In this document: positions 11,809-20,280 of the stretch, in pieces | How the letters are laid out: the number at the start of each line of letters is the position of its first letter | Position numbering within the stretch: the first letter of the stretch is position 1 | Assembly (NCBI GenBank): GCA_023053545.1 | Contig: JAKZAN010000001.1 | Coordinates: 2,872,565-2,936,564 of the forward strand | Origin: Lepidurus packardi | Lineage: Eukaryota > Arthropoda > Branchiopoda > Notostraca > Triopsidae | Direction: 5' to 3' | DNA length: 64,000 nt | Translations under genes and position numbers: made by a program | The notes under the pieces: generated by a model | What the model saw: the letters and a program-made list of their open reading frames with translations, nothing else | What the model was told of the DNA's origin: nothing | Database searches by the model: none

Positions 11809-13146
11809 TCAATCCTGCTGAGAGATAGGTGCAACTGCGTTCGACGATTTTTCTACACGCTGGTTCGTGGATAAACTAGGATAGTTACCAGCGCCTGAGC
11901 GCGCATTGTGCGATTTTTGTTCTCTCTCCTTCTTCTCTTTCTGTCTAATAGGGCAACTTGCGTCAAAAGCAAAGTGTTCACCTTTGCAATTCACACATTT
12001 TTTGGTATCCTCCAAGCATTTCCTTGTGTCATGTTTTTGGGCACATTTTCCACAAGTTGGTTCTTTATCTCGGCATACCGCGGCTACGTGGCCGTATGCT
12101 TGACAGCGAAAGCATTGATGATACTGAGGGGGGTTGTTGTCTTCTACTTTAATTCGCCTATTAAAGGCAAAGAGCATTCCAGCCCGCAGCAGATTTGCCT
12201 TCTTCTCAATGCAGTCACACGAGACCAATAGAGACCCATAGGCCTTCTTACTGCTGGGATTTAGCCATTTAACTTTTTCTGCATTGAATACGACGTTCAG
12301 ACTTGAATTTTTTTCGGACAGATGTTGACAAATTTCTTGGTAATTCTGGTCCCTAGGTAGTTGGTGTACTACTACGCTTAAGTTCAATTTTCTTGAGATC
12401 ATTCTTACCGGGCCAAGTGTGGGTAAGACTACTTTCTTGAGTAACGGTTCCGCTTCAAGCTTTTCATCGTGACTCTTAAAGACGAGTTTGATATTCCCGC
12501 TTTGTGTTTGGTGTGCCAGTACAGGATTTGGGATCTTAGCAGCCCTGAAGTCGTCGTCAATCATTTTAAGTAAACCCATACGGGGAACCTTGCTGGCTCT
12601 CTTTTTAACATCTTCTTGCTGTATAAAGAGCGTTTCCAACTCTCCATCATCATCTTGATTATCCTTGCCTAATTGAGGGGTGGCTGGTGCTTGATTAGGC
12701 CAGTGCCTGGTCACTAGCTCATGAGGAGCTTGAGGACGTTTGGCCAGCTCCTCTCTCAGAAGTCGAATTTCGTCTATCAGAATTGGGACTAATTCCGCTA
12801 GGGGAAGTAAGGTATCGACCTTAGCTTCCAGACAGCTGACTCTTTCTTTTAGACCCTTTTGAAATTCCTGCAATTGAAGAGGTAATGATGGATCTGACTC
12901 CGAACGTTTTCGCAAAGGTTCACCGCTCGATACGGCCGTTTTTTGCTGGCGACAACTCTTGCAGTTCTTCGCAGCAGGATGATCTTTTACAAACGTGTTT
13001 TGACAGGTGATACATCGAACCATGTTGGCCTGGTCTTGCGTTTGGGAACGAACAATTTCTGTAGTTTTGGTAGCCTGTTCATGCGCTTGAGAGCAAACGT
13101 TTTCCATTGTTTTCTTTCGAGTTTGTTCGGGGACCGCCCCCTCCAT
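11809..13146 (-). CDS. CR1-like element ORF1, zinc-knuckle RNA-binding protein (445 aa)
   Basis: This Gag-like nucleic-acid chaperone of the retrotransposon is intact from ATG at 13146 to TGA at 11809. Near the N-terminus is a Cys-rich motif (CITCQNTF followed by KNCKSCRQQK). Next come a probable coiled-coil (LREELAKRPQ region) and an RRM-like stretch (LSVVVHQLPRD, EICQHLSEKNSSLNVVF). Three C-terminal knuckles follow (CFRCQAYGHVAAVC, CGKCAQKHDTRKC, CVNCKGEHFAFDASC). The protein is clearly homologous to ORF1 of the I-group elements at 16295, 31394 and 57395, although the ORF2s are of different types. ORF2 follows in the same frame after this single stop. Confidence 0.9.
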   Translation of the reverse strand: MEGAVPEQTRKKTMENVCSQAHEQATKTTEIVRSQTQDQANMVRCITCQNTFVKDHPAAKNCKSCRQQKTAVSSGEPLRKRSESDPSLPLQLQEFQKGLKERVSCLEAKVDTLLPLAELVPILIDEIRLLREELAKRPQAPHELVTRHWPNQAPATPQLGKDNQDDDGELETLFIQQEDVKKRASKVPRMGLLKMIDDDFRAAKIPNPVLAHQTQSGNIKLVFKSHDEKLEAEPLLKKVVLPTLGPVRMISRKLNLSVVVHQLPRDQNYQEICQHLSEKNSSLNVVFNAEKVKWLNPSSKKAYGSLLVSCDCIEKKANLLRAGMLFAFNRRIKVEDNNPPQYHQCFRCQAYGHVAAVCRDKEPTCGKCAQKHDTRKCLEDTKKCVNCKGEHFAFDASCPIRQKEKKEREQKSHNARSGAGNYPSLSTNQRVEKSSNAVAPISQQD

Positions 13147-13299
13147 AGGCAGGCCCCGTCAGCAAAACAGCCACAGGCAGACCAGCACTTATGAGAATTG
13201 TAACAAATTAACCACAGGCAATCCAACACTGTCAGGGATCCAACACTTATGAAAATTTTAACAAGAACACTTAAGGCCACTGTATACTGCTTTCCAAGA

Positions 13300-14403
13300 T
13301 TGAATTACTGACAATCAGTAATTCATTAATTAATTAATACATGAATTACTGACTTAATTAATGAATTACTGACTTAATTAATTAATTACTGACTAAATTA
13401 ATTAATTACTGACTTCATTAATGAATTACTGACTTAATTAATGAATTTCTGACTTGATTAATTAATTACTGATTTAATTCATGATTTACTGACTGAATTC
13501 ATGAATTACCGACTTAATTCATGAAATACTGATTTAATTCACGAATTACTGAATAAATTCATGCATTACTGACTTAATTCATGAATTACTTACTTAATTA
13601 ATTAATTACTGAATTAATTAATTAATTACTGAATTAATTACTGAATTACTGAAATAATTAATGAATTACTGAATAAATTCATGCATTACTGATTTAATTC
13701 ACGAATTACTGAATAAATTTATGCATTACTGATTTAATTCATGAATTACTGAATAATTTAATGAATTACTGAATTAATTAAATAATTAATTAATTACTGA
13801 CTTAATTAATTAATTACTGACTTAATTCATGATTTACTGACTTAATTCATGAATTACCGAATTAATTCATGAATTACTTTTTTAATTCACGAATTACTGA
13901 ATAAATTCATGCATTACTGACTTAATTCATGAATTACTTACTTAATTAATTAATTACTGACTTAGTTAATGAATATCTGACTTAATTCATGAATTACTGA
14001 CTTATTTAATGAATTACTGAATCAATTACTGACTTAATTAATGAATTACTGACTTAATTAATGAATTACTGATTTAATTCACGAATTACTGAATAAATTC
14101 ATGCATTACTGACTTAATTCATGAATTACTTACTTAATTAATTAATTACTTAATTAATTAATTAATTACTGAATTAATTAATTAATTACTGAATTAATTA
14201 ATGAATTACTAACTTAATTAATGAATTACTGAATAAATTCATGTATTACTGATTTAATTCACGAATTACTGAATAAATTTATGCATTACTGATTTAATTC
14301 ATGAATTACTGACTTATTTAATGAATTACTGAATTAATTAAATAATTAATTAATTACTGACTTAATTAATAATTTACTGACTTAATTAATTAATTACTGA
14401 CTT
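13300..14403. repeat. Satellite block 2, 20-bp monomer variants
   Basis: About 1.1 kb of the same 20-bp satellite. Here the variants GACTTAATTAATGAATTACT and GAATAAATTCATGCATTACT dominate. The block separates the CR1-like element from the truncated I-group fragment. No gene was found. Confidence 0.95.
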
Positions 14404-14404
14404 C

Positions 14405-14436
<32 letters not shown>

Positions 14437-15545
14437 ATACCAGTGTAGGCCGTAGCCTGTTACTGGGTCATTTATTGAAAACAGATGTGTTATTACAGCG
14501 TTAGGGGGTAGGTCGTACAGTACATGGGAAATGCTAGTGCATTTCCCGGGGTGGGGGGGGGGGGGAGAATGAGGGAAGTTAGTTGGGTACCTTGCTGATG
14601 TTTAGTTTATTAATCATGCATTCAATCATACTATTTGCATATTTTTATGGCTACTTCCATAAAGCTGACTAATGCAGGAAAGGCTTTAGGGTTGGTAATT
14701 ATAACTTGGGCGTTGAAATGGATTTGTGCGAGGCGTAAGTGACGGAGTAGTTGAGCCCGTTCTTTATTGAGGCGGCGACAGTGGAAGAGCAAATGAGGAA
14801 TAATTTGTTTCGATTGCTCTTGGCAGGGGCATCTATCTGAATCCGATTTTCGGATTCGCCTAAGGTAGCTTTTCGTAGGGAAGTGTGTGGTTCGAAGTTG
14901 TACTATCTTGGAGATGATGCACCTTGGTAGGGGTATTTGGACGATTCCTCGGTGGTTGGGTTCTGGTACTAGGTCTCGGAGGGGACCATTGTTGGTGTTC
15001 CAGCGTAGTTTCCATTTTCTCATTACTTCATTGTCAATCCATTCACGTGCTACCTTAAGGGAATCCGGGGGCGAAATCCAGAATGGTTCTACAAGAGCTC
15101 TTGCCCTTTCAGTGCTTAACGTATATCTTTTGTGGTTGGGAGTTATCGGTGGGACGGGCCACTTGTTCCAGGATCTTGAGGCGAAGTGTTTTAAATTTAC
15201 GTTCTCGAGGTATAGATCGAGAGGCAGTAATCCAGTTTCCACCTCCAGTGCTGCGGAAGGAGTCGAAGGTAAGGCGCCTGTAATGGTGAGTAGGCCTTTT
15301 CTGTATATTTGGGTGAGGGGCTTAAGCATGGAAGTGGAAACATTACTCCATGCAGGGTATGCGTACCGTATCTTCGAGAGGGCTGTGGCTTGAAATAGGG
15401 AGCGAAGTTGTTTGCAGGACACTGCCTTAGAAATCCTTCCAAGTTTGGCGATCCTTCGTATAATGGTTTCACATTGCGCAGCCAGATAGTTGATATGATG
15501 ATTCCATTTTAAACGATTGTCGTAGAGGATACCCAAGTATCTCAC
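14404..15545 (-). mobile_element. 5'-truncated I-group non-LTR fragment with poly-A tail
   Basis: On the minus strand the fragment begins abruptly inside ORF2 at 15545 and ends in a 3' UTR and a poly-A tail (poly-T on the plus strand, about 14404-14430). A G-rich run at about 14551-14566 corresponds to the C-rich run in the 3' UTR of the related plus-strand elements. It is a diverged relative of the family at 31394-36340, dead on arrival by 5' truncation. Confidence 0.9.
14631..15545 (-). pseudogene. ORF2 C-terminal fragment (304 aa)
   Basis: This is the region downstream of the RT catalytic core. It begins at MRYLGILYDNRLKWNHH, continues through YAYPAWSNVSTSMLKPL, and ends with the zinc-finger-like tail (CPCQEQ...HLLFHCRRLNKER). 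It aligns along its length with the C-terminal 300 residues of the 1041-residue ORF2 at 33005-36130, with many substitutions but no internal stop. Endonuclease and RT active-site motifs are absent because of the 5' truncation. Confidence 0.9.
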
Positions 15546-16294
15546 GGATAATTACTGACTTCATTAATTAATTACTGACTTAATTAATGATTTTCTGACT
15601 TGATTAATTAATTACTGACTTAATTCATGATTTACTGACTTAATTCATGAATTACCGAATTAATACATGAATTACTGATTTAATTCACGAATTACTGAAT
15701 AAATTCATGCATTACTGACTTAATTCAGGAATTACTTACTTAATTAATTAATTACTGACTTAGTTAATGAATTACTGACTTAGTTAATGAATTACTGACT
15801 TAATTCATGAATTACTGACTTATTTAATGAATTACTGAATCAATTACTGACCTAATTAATGAATTACTGACTTAATTAATGAATTACTGACTTAATTAAT
15901 GAATTACTGACTAAATTAATGAATTACTGACTTAATTATTTAATTACTGACTTAATTAATTAATTACTGACTAAATTATTAATTACTGACTTAATTAATG
16001 ATTTACTGACTTTGTTAATGAATCACTGACTTAATTAATGAATTAATGAATTACTGTCTTAATTAATGAATTACTGACTTAATGAATTACTGACGTAATA
16101 CTTGAATTACTGACTTAATTCATGAATTACCGACTTAATTCATGAATTACTGATTTAATTCACGAATTTCTGAATAAATTCATGCATTACTGATTTAATT
16201 CACGAATTACTGAATAAATTCATGCATTAATGATTTAATTCATGAATTACTGACTTATTTAATGAATTACTGAATTAATTAAATAATTAATTAA
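15546..16294. repeat. Satellite block 3, 20-bp monomer variants
   Basis: About 0.75 kb of the same satellite, mostly AATTAATGAATTACTGACTT and AATTCATGCATTACTGA variants. It is bounded by two independently inserted non-LTR elements. No gene was found. Confidence 0.95.
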
Positions 16295-16308
16295 GAGTTG
16301 AGTGCAAG

Positions 16309-16925
16309 CCCGCACCAACAGGCTTGCACTCACCTTCCGAAGCCGGGAGGAAAAGATCATTTCGGAAGCCATATTTCAGTCAGCAACCTTACCAAACCTG
16401 GGACCGGTCAAAACAGTAAAAAGACAACCCAATCTGATGGTGGTAATCCACCAGCTCCCAAAGGAGTTGAGCATGCCGGAAATCTGCCAGCATATCTCTG
16501 ACAAGAACTCCAACCTTGAGGTAACGTTTGAAGCTGACCGAACCAAATGGCTAAACCCGGATTCCACAAAAGCGCATGGGTCAGTCAAGTATACATGCAA
16601 ATCGGTAGGAGAGAAGCAGAAACTAATTCAAGTGGGTGGAATCTTCGCGTTCAACCGGCTAGTCCAAATTGAAAACGCCAGAACCACCAACATTATTCAA
16701 TGCTTCAAATGCCAGGCTTATGGCCATATTTCAGCGTCGTGCCAAGAAAAGACCCCAGTCTGCGGCAAATGTTCGAAAAACCACGACACGAGACAGTGCA
16801 CAGACGCAGCAAAGAAATGTGCAAATTGCAAAGGTGCCCACCCCGCCTTCGACCCTAACTGCCCTGTTCGGATAAACGCGCAAAAAAGAAGTGAGAAACA
16901 ATCCACAGCAACAAAAAGCACTTAG
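16309..16925 (+). pseudogene. ORF1 3' part (about 205 aa), truncated
   Basis: This is the C-terminal half of the Gag-like ORF1. It contains an RRM-like region (LMVVIHQLPKEL, EICQHISDKNSNLEVTF) and three zinc knuckles (CFKCQAYGHISASC, CGKCSKNHDTRQC, CANCKGAHPAFDPNC). It ends in TAG at 16923-16925, immediately followed in frame by the ATG of ORF2. The N-terminal Cys-rich domain and linker are missing through 5' truncation, so no start codon belongs to it. Confidence 0.88.
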
Positions 16926-19900
16926 ATGACAACGAACCGGTTGTTGATACAGAATATAAGGAAGAGCTACCAACAACTTACCGAACTGATCCGCGAGGCC
17001 ACGAGCAAGGGAACAAGCACAGTCGTAGCGATAGAACCACCACAGAACCTAACATGTTCAAGTTTCGGAAGCTTCGAATTGATCAGACCCCCCCTCAGCT
17101 ACAAAGGAGTGCTACTCCTCCAAAAGAGGGATAGCCCTTTTTACATAATGGAAATATCAGAACTGTATGTGGCACTGAAATTACCCAGAACTAGCACCCA
17201 TTGCATAACCATCATTGCACTTTACCGGAGACATACGGCTGATACTACAAATCTACTTTCCGAAGTTTGGAAGAAATATGGTCAAGACGACTGTATGGTT
17301 GTCACCGGGGACTTTAATGCCCATCACTGGTTGTGGGAGGACAAAGCCGCGGACCTTGCGGGTACGCAGCTTTATAACTTTGTTACGGAACATGGTCTCA
17401 CATTGTTAAACACGTGGAACACACCAACTTTCCTCAACGAACGTGGGCATATGTCTACCATAGACCTCACGTGGGTATCTGCGAACCTAAGTACACAAGT
17501 CGAGTGGAGCATGTTAAACGACGACGTGTACTACAATGAGTCCGATCACAAGGCAATTGCTCTCCTATTCACAACGTACGTTCCCCGCAAGGACAAGACC
17601 ACGTGGTGCTACAGCAGGGCAAACTGGGGCAACCTAAGATCCTACATGTTGTCAAGGCTACTGAGTGCACGCTCGATGTTCTCGAACCTCTCAGACCCAC
17701 AGGCGGTTGACACAGCGGTCGGAGCTCTCACCACGACCATTCAAGAGGCAATGCACATGCACATACCAACAAAATCAGATTCAACCCGGATTAAGCCGTG
17801 GTGGAATGGAGAACTTCGCAGACTGAGAAAGGAAGCTTCAGCAGCGCTTCGGCTGTATCGCGCCGACAGGAATCCACAAAGCGAAAAGGTTTGGAAAACA
17901 AAACGTAACCTCTACCGCAAGCAAACCAGAGATCGGAAAGAACAATTTTGGATGGCGCAGATGAAGTCCTCTAGTTGTAAGACGTTATGGAACCTGGATC
18001 GATACCTGCGATCTAATAGCAACAACCGATTCGAACAATTAAAGCAAGCAGATGGCAACCCTTTTCCTGACGTCAAATCCAAACTTAACTGCATGGCACC
18101 AAGCTTACTGAATGGGGTACCAGCTGACGGTACAGACAGGCCTGAAAAGTCGTCGCGTCATAAGATCATATCTAAGCAATTGAGAGCCTCCACTTCTGAC
18201 GCGGAGTTTTCCTTTGGGGAAATTACGGAGATTCTAAACGATCTACGACCCAACAAGGCGGCAGGAATGGACAACATACAGGCTATAGTCCTAAAAAGCA
18301 CCTGGAAAATCATCGGTCCATATGTCCTGAACATCTTCAACGCTTCTCTTAGGCTAGGTCACTACCCTAATGCGTGGAAGACAGCAAAAATCATTCCACT
18401 CCCCAAGCCTGGAAAACCAAGTTACGAGAACGCCAAGAGCTTTCGTCCCATATCTCTCCTCCCAGTACTGGGGAAGTTATTAGAGAAAGCAATCGCAAAT
18501 CGCCTCAAAGCGTTTCTAACGGAAAACAACGCGCTGTCTGACATGCAATGGGGATGCAGACCTGGCAGATCCACGACAGACGCGCTGGTCAATTTCACGG
18601 ATTCGGTGCTCCAGAGCTTCGAAAATAGAAAGGTTCACACCGCGCTTCTACTCGACATAACGGGAGCCTTCGACAACGTCAACCATGCTAAACTCATTCA
18701 AGAACTTCGGAAACTTAAGTCCCCAGGCAACATAGTTTTGTGGATCGAAAGCTTCCTGAAACGCCGAAAATATTTCGTGGTCTTCAGAGATGACCAAAGC
18801 GATTTATTTTCATTAGCAAAAGGCGTACCTCAGGGATCACCGCTTTCTCCTCTACTGTTCTTGGTGTACATCGACAGCGCGTTGAGTATCATTAAAAGGA
18901 AGCGCCTAAATGTGCAGGCTTTTGTAGACGATCTCCTCCTTCACACGTCTGGTACCTCAAGTGAAACGAATGTTAAGCTGTTAGCCAACAACCTCAGTAC
19001 ACTCGTGAAGTGGGGGAAAAGGCTACATTTAGAGTTCGCAGAAAACAAAACTGAGCTAATCCACTTCTCCCGTAGACACAAGAAAGAAACGGCGCCGCTA
19101 AAATGGAACAATACTATCGTACACCCAAAAGTCTCTGTGAGATACCTTGGCCTGATTTATGATAGTCGGCTAACCTGGAAACATCACGCTAACCATCAGG
19201 CAGCGCAGTGCTCCATGGCTCTTCAAAGGATGTCATCGCTGACTAAATTCTCAAAATCTGTTGAATGTAGACAGCTTCGCTCCATCTTCCAAGCATCAGT
19301 CCTGGCAAAAGCGCGGTATGCTTACCCCGCATGGTGTAACATTTCAACAGCCATGCTCAAACCCCTTGCCCACATCTATAGAAGGGGCCTGCTATCTATA
19401 ACAGGTGCCCTTTCAACGACTCCCACTTCAGCCTTAGAGGTGGAGACGGAGCTGTTACCATTCGATCTGCTTCTTCAGAAAACTGCAGCCAAGTATTACG
19501 CCTCAAGGAAATGGACTGAGTGGCCTATCCCTGAAGTCATTCCAAAGCGTAAACGGTACACCAAGTGCCTAGAGAGAGCAAGGCAGTTTGCGGCTAAAGC
19601 CTGGTCGTCTCCGCCTGAATCACTAAAAGTGGCTGTGATAGGCATCGAACGCTCAGTTATGGATCAGTGGTCAACCCGATGGGGTACGTGTAAGAGTCCA
19701 CTTCATGATTTGCTAACAAATCCTGGAAATCGAGGTATCACGTACACGAACCTCCCTCGAAGCACAATTTCAAAAATCATCCAACTACGAACTACGCATT
19801 TCCCCACCAAGACCTACCTTAAACGTATTAAGAGAACTGATTCTGACCTGTGTACATGCCACGACCAAGATAGACAAGACCTCTCTCACCTCCTCTTCCA

Positions 19901-20051
19901 CTGCCGTAAACTAAACAAGGAAAGAGCTATCCTCCTTCGCGAACTTAGCAGATCAAAAATCCATTTCAACGCCAGAGAAATGCTATCGAGAGAGAAGGCC
20001 TTTCCCGCCATCGTCACCTTCTTCAGGCAGGCAGTGAAAGTATGCGATTGA
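16926..20051 (+). CDS. I-group ORF2: APE endonuclease and reverse transcriptase (1041 aa), intact
   Basis: This is the retrotransposition enzyme. The APE-like endonuclease has TGDFNAHHW at about residue 126 and ESDHKA near 205. The RT has RPISLLPVLGK, GCRPGRSTTDAL, LLLDITGAFDNVNH, KGVPQGSPLSPLLF (about 632) and FVDD (about 665), in place of the commoner YADD. The C-terminus has a Cys/His zinc-finger-like motif (CTCHDQ...HLLFHCRKLNKER, about 977-1000). No RNase H is present. The start is the ATG directly abutting the ORF1 TAG (TAGATG). The intact frame and near-identity with 33005-36130 suggest recent mobility. The exact clade (I, R1 or LOA) cannot be decided by eye. Confidence 0.92.
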   Translation: MTTNRLLIQNIRKSYQQLTELIREATSKGTSTVVAIEPPQNLTCSSFGSFELIRPPLSYKGVLLLQKRDSPFYIMEISELYVALKLPRTSTHCITIIALYRRHTADTTNLLSEVWKKYGQDDCMVVTGDFNAHHWLWEDKAADLAGTQLYNFVTEHGLTLLNTWNTPTFLNERGHMSTIDLTWVSANLSTQVEWSMLNDDVYYNESDHKAIALLFTTYVPRKDKTTWCYSRANWGNLRSYMLSRLLSARSMFSNLSDPQAVDTAVGALTTTIQEAMHMHIPTKSDSTRIKPWWNGELRRLRKEASAALRLYRADRNPQSEKVWKTKRNLYRKQTRDRKEQFWMAQMKSSSCKTLWNLDRYLRSNSNNRFEQLKQADGNPFPDVKSKLNCMAPSLLNGVPADGTDRPEKSSRHKIISKQLRASTSDAEFSFGEITEILNDLRPNKAAGMDNIQAIVLKSTWKIIGPYVLNIFNASLRLGHYPNAWKTAKIIPLPKPGKPSYENAKSFRPISLLPVLGKLLEKAIANRLKAFLTENNALSDMQWGCRPGRSTTDALVNFTDSVLQSFENRKVHTALLLDITGAFDNVNHAKLIQELRKLKSPGNIVLWIESFLKRRKYFVVFRDDQSDLFSLAKGVPQGSPLSPLLFLVYIDSALSIIKRKRLNVQAFVDDLLLHTSGTSSETNVKLLANNLSTLVKWGKRLHLEFAENKTELIHFSRRHKKETAPLKWNNTIVHPKVSVRYLGLIYDSRLTWKHHANHQAAQCSMALQRMSSLTKFSKSVECRQLRSIFQASVLAKARYAYPAWCNISTAMLKPLAHIYRRGLLSITGALSTTPTSALEVETELLPFDLLLQKTAAKYYASRKWTEWPIPEVIPKRKRYTKCLERARQFAAKAWSSPPESLKVAVIGIERSVMDQWSTRWGTCKSPLHDLLTNPGNRGITYTNLPRSTISKIIQLRTTHFPTKTYLKRIKRTDSDLCTCHDQDRQDLSHLLFHCRKLNKERAILLRELSRSKIHFNAREMLSREKAFPAIVTFFRQAVKVCD

Positions 20052-20280
20052 CACAATCAAAGAGCGATGTTTTGTTTCCCTTCCCTCCTTACCCCCTGTT
20101 CCCTTTTCCTGTACCCCCCCCCCCCCCCCTGACAGGGTAGTATCTTGATGACTACCCAATATGGGACCCTTGTGCTGGAATTATTGACAATGCATGTAAA
20201 AATCGTATGCTTGAAATATAGCGAACGGCAATAGGCGCGAGCCTACGCCGGTAAAAGGAAAAAAAAAAAAAAAAAAAAAA
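20052..20280 (+). other. 3' UTR with C-run, stem-loop and poly-A tail
   Basis: A pyrimidine-rich stretch and a C-run (about 20116-20129) are followed by a stem-loop. GGGTAGT (20135-20141) pairs with ACTACCC (20151-20157) across a 9-nt loop. The region ends CCTACGCCGGTAAAAGG plus poly-A. The same arrangement occurs at 29840-30019 and 36131-36340, so it is a family feature and a candidate recognition structure for the RT. Confidence 0.65.

Larger units (their letters stand above)
8868..13299 (-). mobile_element. CR1-like non-LTR retrotransposon, near full length
   Basis: This minus-strand element has a 5' leader (13299-13147), ORF1 (13146-11809), ORF2 (to 8923) and a 3' end in short ATT/AAT repeats (8868-8886) with no poly-A tail. 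A microsatellite-like 3' tail is typical of the CR1 group. The leader contains imperfect direct repeats built on a motif near CCAACACTTATGA. It is inserted in the satellite field, and both ends abut monomers. Both reading frames are long, so this is a well-preserved and possibly young copy. Confidence 0.88.
16295..20280 (+). mobile_element. I-group non-LTR retrotransposon, 5'-truncated in ORF1
   Basis: The element holds the 3' part of ORF1, a full ORF2, a 3' UTR and a poly-A tail (about 20258-20280). Coding homology starts at about 16309. The bases before it form an 11-bp inverted repeat with 16321-16331, so the 5' junction looks like a snap-back product. The flanks AATTAATTAA (left) and ATTAATTAAT (right) may be a target duplication, but satellite monomers make this weak. 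The sequence is nearly the same as the full-length copy at 31394-36340. Confidence 0.9.
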
